A stretch of 64,000 nt of DNA, from assembly GCF_003353055.1 (NCBI RefSeq), contig NZ_QKWJ01000004.1, positions 186,001 to 250,000 on the forward strand, written 5' to 3'. Position numbers and translations under genes: made by a program. Shown here in pieces: positions 56,636 through 64,000 of this stretch. The stretch is from Cupriavidus lacunae (GTDB taxonomy: Bacteria; Pseudomonadota; Gammaproteobacteria; Burkholderiales; Burkholderiaceae). Position 1 is the stretch's first letter. Each line of letters opens with the position of its first letter. Under the pieces are notes generated by a model. That model did no database searches, was not told the origin of the DNA, and saw only the letters and a list, made by a program, of their open reading frames with translations.

Positions 56636-56658
56636 GGCGGGGAATCGAACTTTCCGCC
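56636..56658. terminator. Short hairpin between convergent Bug and LysR genes
   Basis: GGCGG and CCGCC arms extended by G-T and A-T pairs around TCGAAC, in the 32-base gap between two convergent genes. Weak candidate terminator. Confidence 0.35.
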
Positions 56659-57594
56659 TCAGCTCCCGCAGGCGTGAATCAGGAATTCCCGCAGCGCATC
56701 GGCCGGCTTGTCCAGCTTGCGCCCGGGCTGCCACAGCATGCCGACCTCCATGTCCGGCACCGCATTGGCTATCGGCCGGGCCTCGATCTGCTTTCCCTCC
56801 AGGGACCAGGGGCGGTACACCATGTCGGATAGCACGGTGACGCCGAAGCCATGCGCCACCAGCCCGCGCAGCGCCTCCATCGAACCGGTCCGGAACGCGA
56901 CATTGGGCGCGAGCCGGTGGCTGCGCCAGTAGCGCAGGGTGGATTCCTCGGCCTCATCCACGGTGATGAGCAGATACGGATAGGCCGCGATATCGCGCAG
57001 CGAAGGCCGCTCCACGGCCAGCAGCGGATGGCTGGCCGAGGTCCACAACTGGCGCCGGGAACGCATCAGCGTATGGCGCTGGAAGCGCTGTGGCCGCTCC
57101 AGGTTGGACAGCAGCGCGATGCCCAGTTCGATCTCCCCCGCCAGCACCGCCCGCTCGATGTCCGGCCGGTCCATGTCGAGCAGATCCAGTTCGATGTCCG
57201 GATAGTTGGTGCGAAAGCGCGCCAGCAGTCCCGGCAGGAAGTAGCCGAGCACCGTGTAAGAGGCAGCCAGGCGCACGCTGCCCTGCAATCCGTGGACCTG
57301 GAAGCGCGGCTCGCGCAGCGCATCCTCGACCGAATCCAGGATCTGGCGCGCGTGCTGGAAGAAGAGGTGGCCTTCTGCCGTCAGCGTCACACCATGGGGC
57401 CGGCGATCGAACAGGCGCACGGCCAGGCGCTGTTCGAGCGCCAGCACGGCGTTGGTGATGGCGGATTGCGAGACATGCTCGGCGGTCGCGGCCATGGAAA
57501 ACTGCCCCGTCTCCGCAGCCGCGACGAAATAGCGGAACTGCCTGAGCGTGACTTCCTTGGCCAGTCTTTCCGAGCCTTCGCGTGCCTTGAACAT
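56659..57594 (-). CDS. LysR-family transcriptional regulator
   Basis: 311 residues. DNA-binding domain: LRQFRYFVAAAETGQFSMAA, then HVSQSAITNAVLALEQRLAV. Effector domain includes LAASYTVLGYFLPGLLARFR. It is divergent from the indolepyruvate oxidoreductase gene (118-base gap), a usual arrangement for a direct activator of the neighbouring gene. Confidence 0.9.
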   Translation of the reverse strand: MFKAREGSERLAKEVTLRQFRYFVAAAETGQFSMAATAEHVSQSAITNAVLALEQRLAVRLFDRRPHGVTLTAEGHLFFQHARQILDSVEDALREPRFQVHGLQGSVRLAASYTVLGYFLPGLLARFRTNYPDIELDLLDMDRPDIERAVLAGEIELGIALLSNLERPQRFQRHTLMRSRRQLWTSASHPLLAVERPSLRDIAAYPYLLITVDEAEESTLRYWRSHRLAPNVAFRTGSMEALRGLVAHGFGVTVLSDMVYRPWSLEGKQIEARPIANAVPDMEVGMLWQPGRKLDKPADALREFLIHACGS

Positions 57595-57711
57595 GGTTGT
57601 CTCCGAGGTATCCGTTTTGCAGATATCAGGTGTTGGAATTCATGATTTTACGATGAGGGCGCGGATTTCTACACTCCTTCGGACAAGAGAACAAGCACGG
57701 AGACTGACATC

Positions 57712-60700
57712 GTGAATGCCCCGCTGAACCCCGCTTTGCTCGAGACCCTGGCCAGCGCCAGCCTGGACGACAAGTACACCCTGGACAAAGGCCGCGTCTA
57801 CCTGAGCGGCGTGCAGGCGCTGGTGCGCCTGCCGATGTTGCAGAAGGCGCGCGACCGCGCCGCCGGCCTGAACACGGCCGGGTTTATCTCGGGCTACCGC
57901 GGTTCGCCGCTGGGCGGCGTGGACCAGGCGCTATGGAAGGCAAAGCAGCACCTGGCGGCCAGCGACGTGGTGTTCCAGCCCGGCGTCAACGAGGACCTGG
58001 CCGCGACTGCCGTCTGGGGCAGCCAGCAGGTCAACCTGTTTCCCGGCGCCACGCGCGACGGCGTGTTCTCGATGTGGTATGGCAAGGGGCCGGGCGTGGA
58101 CCGGTCCATCGACGTGCTGAAACACGCCAATTCGGCCGGCTCGTCGCGCCATGGCGGCGTGCTGCTGCTGGCCGGCGACGACCATGCCGCCAAGTCCTCC
58201 ACGGTGGCGCACCAGTCGGAGCACGTGCTCCAGGCTGCCGGCATCCCGGTGCTGTACCCCGCCAATGTGCAGGAGTACCTCGACTACGGCCTGCATGGCT
58301 GGGCCATGAGCCGCTATTCCGGCCTGTGGGTGGCGATGAAGTGCGTCACCGACGTGGTGGAGTCCACCGCCTCGGTCGAGATCGACCCCGACCGCGTGCA
58401 GATCAAGTTGCCGGAGGACTTTGTCGTGCCGCAGGGCGGCCTCAATATCCGCTGGCCGGATTCCCCGCTGGAGCAGGAGGCGCGGCTGCTTGACCACAAG
58501 TGGTATGCGGCGCTGGCCTATGTGCGGGCCAACCGGCTCAATCGTGTCGTGCTCGATGCGCCGAACGCGCGCTTCGGCATCATGACCGCCGGCAAGGCCT
58601 ACCTGGACGTGCGCCAGGCGCTCACCGACCTCGGCCTGGACGATGACACCTGCGCCCGCATCGGCATCCGCGTCTACAAGGTGGGTTGCGTGTGGCCGCT
58701 GGAGGCGCATGGCGCCCGCGAGTTCGCCACTGGCCTGGAAGAAATCCTGGTGGTGGAAGAGAAGCGCCAGATCCTTGAGTACGCGCTCAAGGAAGAGCTG
58801 TACAACTGGCGCGAGGATGTGCGGCCAAAGGTTTTCGGCAAGTTCGACCAGCGTGGCAACGATGGCGGCGAGTGGTCGGTGCCGCGTGGCAACTGGCTGC
58901 TGCCGGCGCACTATGAGCTGTCGCCGGCGCTGATCGCCAAGGCCATCGCCCGGCGGCTGGAACGCCTCGACTTGCCGGAAGCGGTTCGCACCCGCATTGC
59001 CGCGCGCGTGGCGCTGATCGAGGCCAAGGAGCGCGAGGCCGCGCAGCCGCGCATTGCGGTGGAGCGCAAGCCCTGGTTCTGCTCGGGCTGCCCGCACAAT
59101 ACGTCCACGCGCGTGCCGGAGGGCTCGCGTGCGCTGGCTGGCATCGGCTGCCACTACATGACCTTGTGGATGGACCGCAATACCGACACCTTCAGCCAGA
59201 TGGGGGGCGAAGGGGTGGCATGGACCGGCCAGATGCACTTCACCGGTGACAAGCACGTGTTTGCCAACCTGGGCGACGGCACGTATTTCCACTCGGGACT
59301 GCTGGCCATCCGCGCATCGATCGCGGCCAAGGCCAATATCACGTACAAGATCCTGTTCAATGACGCCGTGGCAATGACCGGCGGGCAGCCCTTCGACGGC
59401 GTGCTGACGGTACCGCAGATTGCCCACCAGGTGCTGGCCGAGGGCGCGAAGAAGCTGGTTGTCGTCACCGACGAACCCGAGAAATATGGCGACGGCGCGA
59501 TGCTGCCATCCGGCGTGACCGTGTTCCATCGCGACCAGCTCGATGCCGTGCAGGTTGAGTTGCGCGATACCGAGGGCGTCACCATCCTGATCTACGACCA
59601 GACCTGCGCGACCGAGAAGCGCCGCCGCCGCAAGCGCGGCACCTATCCTGATCCGGCGAAGCGCGCCTTCATCAACGACGCGGTCTGCGAGGGCTGCGGC
59701 GATTGCTCGGCCAAGTCCAACTGCTTGTCGGTGGAGCCGCTGGAGACCGAACTCGGGACCAAGCGCAGGATCAACCAGTCGTCATGCAACAAGGATTTCT
59801 CCTGCGTCAACGGCTTCTGTCCCAGCTTTGTCACCGCCGAGGGCGCGCAGGTGCGCAAGCCCGCGGCGGCGGGCGGCAAAGGCACCGGGGCCGACTTCGA
59901 GTCGCTGCCGTTGCCGCGCTTGCCCGCCCTTGACCGGCCGTACGGCGTGCTGGTCACCGGCGTGGGCGGCACTGGCGTGGTCACCATCGGCGGCCTGCTG
60001 GGCATGGCATCGCACCTCGAACGCAAGGGCGTGACCGTGCTCGACATGGCTGGCCTGGCCCAAAAGGGCGGGGCGGTGATCAGCCACGTGCAGATCGCGC
60101 CGGGCCCGGACCACCTGCATGCGACCCGGATTGCCACGGGCGAGGCCCGCCTGGTGATCGGGGGCGACGCCATTGTCTCGGCTTCGGCTGAAGTGCTGTC
60201 GAAGGTCCGGCACGGCCTGACTGCCGCCGTGGTCAACAGCGCCAACACGCCCACCGCGGAATTCATCAAGAACCCGAAGTGGAAGTTCCCCGGCGCCAGC
60301 GCGGAGCAGGATCTGCGCGCCAGCGTGGGCGACGCTTGCGCGTTCTTCGACGCCAGCGCATGGGCGGTGACCCTGCTGGCCGACGCCATCTACTCCAACC
60401 CGCTGTTGCTCGGCTTTGCCTGGCAGAAGGGCTGGATCCCGCTGCAGCGCGAAAGCCTGCTGCGCGCCATCGAACTCAATGGGGTGTCGATCGAGAAGAA
60501 CCGGCTGGCCTTCGAATGGGGACGGTATATCGCGCACCATGGTGAGGCTGCAGTCAAGGCGACCCTGCCGAACGCCTCGGCCACTCCGACCGCCCAGGTG
60601 GTGGCAATGCCGCAGACGCTGGACGCCCTGATCCGCAAGCGCGAAGCGATGCTGACCGGCTATCAGAACACTGCATACGCAGCCCGTTACCGCGAGGCCG

Positions 60701-61281
60701 TCGAGCGCATCCGCGCCGCGGAGCAGCAACTGGGCGTCGATCGCAAGCTGCCGCTGACCGAAGCCGTGGCCCGCAACCTGGCCAAGCTGATGGCCTACAA
60801 GGATGAGTACGAGGTGGCCCGCCTCTACACCGATCCCGCCTTCCTGGACAAGCTGCGCGCCCAGTTCGAAGGCGAGCCCGGCCGCGACTACCAGCTCAAC
60901 TTCTGGCTGGCGCCGCCGCTGCTGGCCAAGTCAGACGACAAGGGCCGGCTGGTCAAGCGCCGCTTCGGCCCGCGCACCATGACGGCATTCCGCCTGCTGG
61001 CGCGCCTGAAGGGTTTGCGTGGCACGGCGCTCGACGTGTTCGGCAAGACTGCGGAGCGCCGCGCCGAGCGGGCCCTGGTCAACGACTATCTGGCCATGAT
61101 CGGCGAGTTCGCCGGTTCGCTGAGCGCGGACAACGTTGACACCGCGCTGGCGCTTGCCGCGTTGCCCGATGATATCCGGGGCTACGGGCACGTGAAGGAG
61201 GCCAGCATGGATGCGGCCGCCATTCGGCGGGAGGCATTGCTGGCGCAGTATCGCGGCGCTGCACGGCGGGCTGCGGCCTGA
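57712..61281 (+). CDS. Indolepyruvate ferredoxin oxidoreductase family protein (fused subunits)
   Basis: 1189 residues, the normal size of the fused aryl-pyruvate:ferredoxin oxidoreductase. Order: pyrimidine-binding domain (GFISGYRGSPLGGVDQALWK, about 60), transketolase C-like domain, TPP domain (FANLGDGTYFHSGLLAIRAS and LFNDAVAMTGGQPFDGVLTV, about 520-560), a cluster region with GCGDCSAKSNCLSVEP and SSCNKDFSCVNGFCPSF, and the gamma domain (VLVTGVGGTGVVTIGGLLGM). It converts aryl-pyruvates and CoA to aryl-acetyl-CoA, feeding aromatic amino acid breakdown. GTG 57712 is used with CACGGAGACTGACATC in front. Likely controlled by the divergent LysR. Confidence 0.9.
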   Translation: MNAPLNPALLETLASASLDDKYTLDKGRVYLSGVQALVRLPMLQKARDRAAGLNTAGFISGYRGSPLGGVDQALWKAKQHLAASDVVFQPGVNEDLAATAVWGSQQVNLFPGATRDGVFSMWYGKGPGVDRSIDVLKHANSAGSSRHGGVLLLAGDDHAAKSSTVAHQSEHVLQAAGIPVLYPANVQEYLDYGLHGWAMSRYSGLWVAMKCVTDVVESTASVEIDPDRVQIKLPEDFVVPQGGLNIRWPDSPLEQEARLLDHKWYAALAYVRANRLNRVVLDAPNARFGIMTAGKAYLDVRQALTDLGLDDDTCARIGIRVYKVGCVWPLEAHGAREFATGLEEILVVEEKRQILEYALKEELYNWREDVRPKVFGKFDQRGNDGGEWSVPRGNWLLPAHYELSPALIAKAIARRLERLDLPEAVRTRIAARVALIEAKEREAAQPRIAVERKPWFCSGCPHNTSTRVPEGSRALAGIGCHYMTLWMDRNTDTFSQMGGEGVAWTGQMHFTGDKHVFANLGDGTYFHSGLLAIRASIAAKANITYKILFNDAVAMTGGQPFDGVLTVPQIAHQVLAEGAKKLVVVTDEPEKYGDGAMLPSGVTVFHRDQLDAVQVELRDTEGVTILIYDQTCATEKRRRRKRGTYPDPAKRAFINDAVCEGCGDCSAKSNCLSVEPLETELGTKRRINQSSCNKDFSCVNGFCPSFVTAEGAQVRKPAAAGGKGTGADFESLPLPRLPALDRPYGVLVTGVGGTGVVTIGGLLGMASHLERKGVTVLDMAGLAQKGGAVISHVQIAPGPDHLHATRIATGEARLVIGGDAIVSASAEVLSKVRHGLTAAVVNSANTPTAEFIKNPKWKFPGASAEQDLRASVGDACAFFDASAWAVTLLADAIYSNPLLLGFAWQKGWIPLQRESLLRAIELNGVSIEKNRLAFEWGRYIAHHGEAAVKATLPNASATPTAQVVAMPQTLDALIRKREAMLTGYQNTAYAARYREAVERIRAAEQQLGVDRKLPLTEAVARNLAKLMAYKDEYEVARLYTDPAFLDKLRAQFEGEPGRDYQLNFWLAPPLLAKSDDKGRLVKRRFGPRTMTAFRLLARLKGLRGTALDVFGKTAERRAERALVNDYLAMIGEFAGSLSADNVDTALALAALPDDIRGYGHVKEASMDAAAIRREALLAQYRGAARRAAA

Positions 61282-61318
61282 GAGGCGCCGGCTTGCAGAA
61301 GGCGCGAGTCGTTGACAT

Positions 61319-61350
61319 GGCACGCCTGGGAGAAGTTTCGCGGGCGTGCC
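61319..61350. terminator. Hairpin between convergent genes
   Basis: Arms GGCACGCC and GGCGTGCC with a 16-base loop, between stops at 61281 and 61452. Candidate bidirectional terminator without T-run. Confidence 0.35.
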
Positions 61351-61451
61351 GATGAACAGGGGCCATTGCCTGATGTTGGGATAGCTCAAGAGGTCCGAAC
61401 GACAGGGTAGAAGCAACTGAAGCCGCGCGCGCGGGCCGCCACGCTTTCGTC

Positions 61452-62686
61452 CTAGTAAGGTATGGTGTCCGGGCTCTGGACGCCGGCGTTCTCGTCAACG
61501 ACGTACTGGTAGAGACCTGCGTTACCGCCATTCCACCAGTTGGTCATGTCAAAGGCAGTTGCGTCGTCCAGCCTCTGGACATGGACGCCATAAATGGTCA
61601 ATGGCTTGCTGCTCGCGCAGACTGCGGGCGAAGTGAGCGGCCTCAGGAAATGCACAGCGCTGCTGGATTTCGTGGATATGTTGGTGACGCGCTGTGCAAT
61701 GAAACGGTCCGAGATCCTCTGGATCTCCAACGCGGTCTCGACATCAAGGCCAATCCCTCTGGCGGCCGACGGGGTCCTCAGGATTCCCCCCTCGCACCCC
61801 GAGCCGGACCATGGAGCAATGCTCCTTGACAGGAACGTGACCAGCCTGCCCATGCGGTCGCGCGCGTCGAAGTGCGGATCGACAAACGTATTGTCCAGCG
61901 CAGTAACGTTCAGAAAACTGCGGCCGGACAGCGGTGTCGGGTCAAGTGTCATGTATTGGTTGTACGGATTGCTCAGCGCCTGAGTCGACGTGACCGTCCC
62001 ATACAAGGCCGAGAAGATGAACTCACCCATGACATTGGCCCCGGCGCTGGTGCCGCCCACAGGAACATTCTTCTGCATGAGCGCGGCAATGGTGGCGTTA
62101 AGCTTCGTACCTTTCCAGAGACTGACGTATTTGCTCTGATCGCCGCCGGCAATCCACAATGCATTCGCGCTGCCGACAACCGCATTCACAAACGGGTCGT
62201 TCGCCCCATCCGTATCGGTAATAATCAGCGTTTCCGCCGCAGTCAGGCCGAGATACGCGCCCCCAACATACCCATCCACTGCGGGAATATCGGTCGCGTC
62301 CTTCTTGTCGCTGAAGTAGAAGTAAGGGTCATACGCATCGGTACCGCTGGCGCGAATGACAACGAAGCGCCCGCCGGTGGCTTTCGTGATGCCCGCCTGC
62401 TGAATCATCCAGCGATAGGCTTCATCGACATCGGGCCCGCCACCCATGATGACCACCGGCTGCACCGCCTGTGGCTGAGGTGCGGGGAGATCCCGCACCG
62501 GGACGGGATTACCAGTCACGAAGTACTGCGTACCGGTCGCAAAGTAGCTGTAGGAGGGAGGGTAGTCTTGTCGCCTGCCAACGCAGGAGGCATCAACCCC
62601 CCAAGTACCAGGCTGATGCCGATACAGGCGAGCGCGTAGTGCGCGGCCATCCTGCAACGCCGTGCGAACTTCGTAAGGGATTCCAT
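61452..62686 (-). pseudogene. Cyanophycinase-like S51 peptidase, exported, frameshifted near its N-terminus
   Basis: The signal peptide (MESLTKFARRCRMAAHYALA to LGGLMPPALAGDKTT) is in one frame from ATG 62686; the rest is in the next frame from PPSYSYFATGTQYFVTGNPV onward. The S51 fold is shown by VVIMGGGPDVDEAYRWMIQQ, LWIAGGDQSKYV and the nucleophile in PVGGTSAGANVMGE. The break is near 62555, in a GGAG-GGAG repeat; one more four-base unit or one more base restores a protein of about 412 residues. Members cleave Asp-linked peptides such as cyanophycin. The distant upstream starts of the long frame are not credible. Confidence 0.75.
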
Positions 62687-62960
62687 GACGTGACGCCCCC
62701 TCTCGCAATCTTGTTTGTGCAACCCGGTTGTGAGTGAAGCGCGACGTGCCAGGGCCGTGCGAGGCTTGGCAGAAGTCATGTCGCCAGGCAACGGATTCCG
62801 GTTGCAGGACTCGCAGGCGTTCCGTTATAGACGCTGGCGCAAAAAAACACCAGCCTGCCTTGGCTCCGGCGGGGGAGGCAGTGTGGGAGAAAGAACGAAC
62901 GGACGGGCCGCACTATCGGAAATTCGTCGCACAACCCGACCCGAGTGGTAGTGCGGCAGC

Positions 62961-63464
62961 CTATCTTGCGCGCTTCCAGGTTACGGTGGCGGAGCCGCCG
63001 CCGGACGCCTGGGCAGTCAGATATTGCAAAGACACGTCGCTGAGCAAGACAATGGAGCGCTTCTGCTCGGTGCCGTCCCAGTTTGGAAAGGATGACTTAT
63101 CGATCCTGAATGCCAGAGTCTTGCTGTCCGGACTGACGGCATAGCTGCCAAACAGGGCGATGCTCCCACCGGCCATGGCCTTGTTTTCTTCAGGTGTGCC
63201 TGTCGCGCGATTGCCAGAGGCGAACTTCGGAATATCACCAATGATGGTGAGCATAAAGCGGCCCTGGTCGTCCAGAATCATCATCCCTTGCGCGCCCGGC
63301 CCGAACTGATCGACCTTCGTTCCGCCCCTGTCGAGAACGGATGAGACCAGCGTCCACGTCCCGGCTATGCCATTAGCGCTTTGAGCAAGAGCGCCAGTCG
63401 CGGGGAGGATGGCAGCCAGCAGAAATGCCGCCACCGCGGCATGCTTGCGAAGGACATATTCCAT
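62961..63464 (-). CDS. Exported lipocalin-like domain protein
   Basis: 167 residues. Signal peptide LRKHAAVAAFLLAAILPATG ending ALAQ, then GIAGTWTLVSSVLDRGGTKV and GMMILDDQGRFMLTIIGDIP, the pattern of the lipocalin-like (Lipocalin_5) domain: GTW, a strand, then QGRF. ATG 63464 follows GGGAGAACCATA and is preferred over the longer frame. Periplasmic; ligand unknown. It lies 274 bases upstream of the S51 peptidase gene and 139 bases beyond the glnA end on the same strand, not clearly in an operon with either. Confidence 0.75.
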   Translation of the reverse strand: MEYVLRKHAAVAAFLLAAILPATGALAQSANGIAGTWTLVSSVLDRGGTKVDQFGPGAQGMMILDDQGRFMLTIIGDIPKFASGNRATGTPEENKAMAGGSIALFGSYAVSPDSKTLAFRIDKSSFPNWDGTEQKRSIVLLSDVSLQYLTAQASGGGSATVTWKRAR

Positions 63465-63603
63465 TATGGTTCTCCCACGCCTGACCGGCCTGGGGGCAAA
63501 GGTGCCACGACGAGCGGCAATGTCTGTGCGCTTGCGTACCTTGAGTTGTCCCGCTTGCCGGCCGTAGCCCAAGGTCCGTCTGGCCGTCCGGGGCGCAGGG
63601 CGA

Positions 63604-64000
63604 TCAGATGTCGAAGTAGAGGTAAAACTCCCACGGGTGTGGCCGCAACTTCAATGTATCGATCTCGCGGGTGCGCTTGTAATCAATCCAGGTCCTGATC
63701 AGGTCTTCAGTGAAGACATCCCCTTTTCGCAGGAACGCCGAGTCGGATTCCAGCGCGCAAAGCGATTCTTCGAGGGAACCCGGAACCTGCCGGATGCTGG
63801 CGGCTTCCTCCGGTGGCAGTTCATAGATGTTCTTGTCGAGCGGCTCGCCGGGGTCCGTCTGGTTTTCAATGCCGTCAAGGCCGGCGAGCAGCATTGCCGA
63901 GAAGGCAAGGTAGGCATTGGCGGACGGGTCAGGGCAGCGAAACTCAACGCGCCTCGCGCTTGGCGAGTCCGAAACCATTGGAATCCTGGCTGCGGCGGAT
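63604..64000 (-). CDS. glnA: Glutamine synthetase (C-terminal part, cut by window edge)
   Basis: The last 131 residues are visible, entering the window at 64000 in frame. [20 protein letters not shown] followed by [20 protein letters not shown] is the conserved adenine/ammonium-site region of type I glutamine synthetase. [11 protein letters not shown] and [15 protein letters not shown] then the end [11 protein letters not shown] are typical. The adenylylation Tyr segment (usually NLYDLPPEE...) here reads NIYELPPEE. The enzyme makes glutamine from glutamate, ammonium and ATP. The start lies outside. Confidence 0.92.
   Translation of the reverse strand, partial: SAAARIPMVSDSPSARRVEFRCPDPSANAYLAFSAMLLAGLDGIENQTDPGEPLDKNIYELPPEEAASIRQVPGSLEESLCALESDSAFLRKGDVFTEDLIRTWIDYKRTREIDTLKLRPHPWEFYLYFDI

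Noticed and set aside
57931-59529. Long antisense frame of 532 codons opposite the indolepyruvate oxidoreductase
   Set aside because: High GC at third positions keeps the opposite strand open; the product has no recognisable fold and is rich in His/Gly/Arg/Ala. The sense frame has all family motifs.

Overview
The window is GC-rich, densely packed DNA from a beta-proteobacterium of the Burkholderiales, most probably Cupriavidus or a close relative. The signs are four periplasmic Bug/TctC-type solute receptors, a Burkholderiales-type porin, a PHB-depolymerase-family esterase with a phasin-like protein, many LysR/GntR/TetR regulators and mostly catabolic gene content. No rRNA, tRNA, CRISPR array, insertion sequence or phage gene was seen, so this looks like accessory catabolic sequence of a large replicon. 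Both ends cut genes: a CitMHS citrate transporter on the left and glutamine synthetase on the right.

Layout. 1-4.3 kb: citrate transporter, isocitrate/isopropylmalate-type dehydrogenase, PHB-depolymerase-family esterase with a CopG-like regulator, small proteins. 4.4-12.3 kb: feruloyl-CoA-synthase-like ligase, LysR regulator, then an SDR / MFS / split-transketolase operon and a small exported protein. 12.3-17.5 kb: a serine protease-MoxR-DUF58-VWA operon with a second VWA gene divergent to it. 17.5-34.7 kb: an aromatic or N-heterocycle catabolic region. It holds a PAS sigma-54 activator (frameshifted), an isoquinoline-1-oxidoreductase-type molybdoenzyme operon, a cupin dioxygenase, AraC and TetR regulators, SDR, a frameshifted DsbA-like isomerase, an acyl-CoA ligase, and a flavin monooxygenase fused to an alpha/beta hydrolase. 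34.8-38.6 kb: porin, MFS transporter and several gene relics. 38.6-44.8 kb: a GntR-controlled operon of lyase, dicarboxylate carrier, Bug receptor and fumarase. 44.9-51.6 kb: a 3-sulfolactate degradation locus (suyA, suyB, slcC, comC, two flanking Bug receptors, GntR regulator). 51.7-64 kb: phasin-like protein, an aconitase-family enzyme with its swivel domain first plus LysR and Bug, indolepyruvate ferredoxin oxidoreductase with LysR, a frameshifted S51 peptidase, a lipocalin-like protein and glnA.

How the parts work together. In the sulfolactate locus SlcC and ComC should interconvert the two sulfolactate enantiomers through sulfopyruvate, and SuyAB should split (R)-sulfolactate into pyruvate and sulfite. 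In the 38.6-44 kb operon the lyase probably releases fumarate, which the fumarase would turn into malate. The iorAB-type operon has a canonical -24/-12 promoter and a perfect palindrome about 77 bases upstream of the predicted start site. A degenerate copy of that palindrome lies in front of the activator gene, so the activator is very likely its regulator.

Four genes carry single frameshifts (about 18985, 27221, 34462 and 62555). Whether these are real decay or assembly indels is the main uncertainty. All calls come from reading the sequence; no database search was run.
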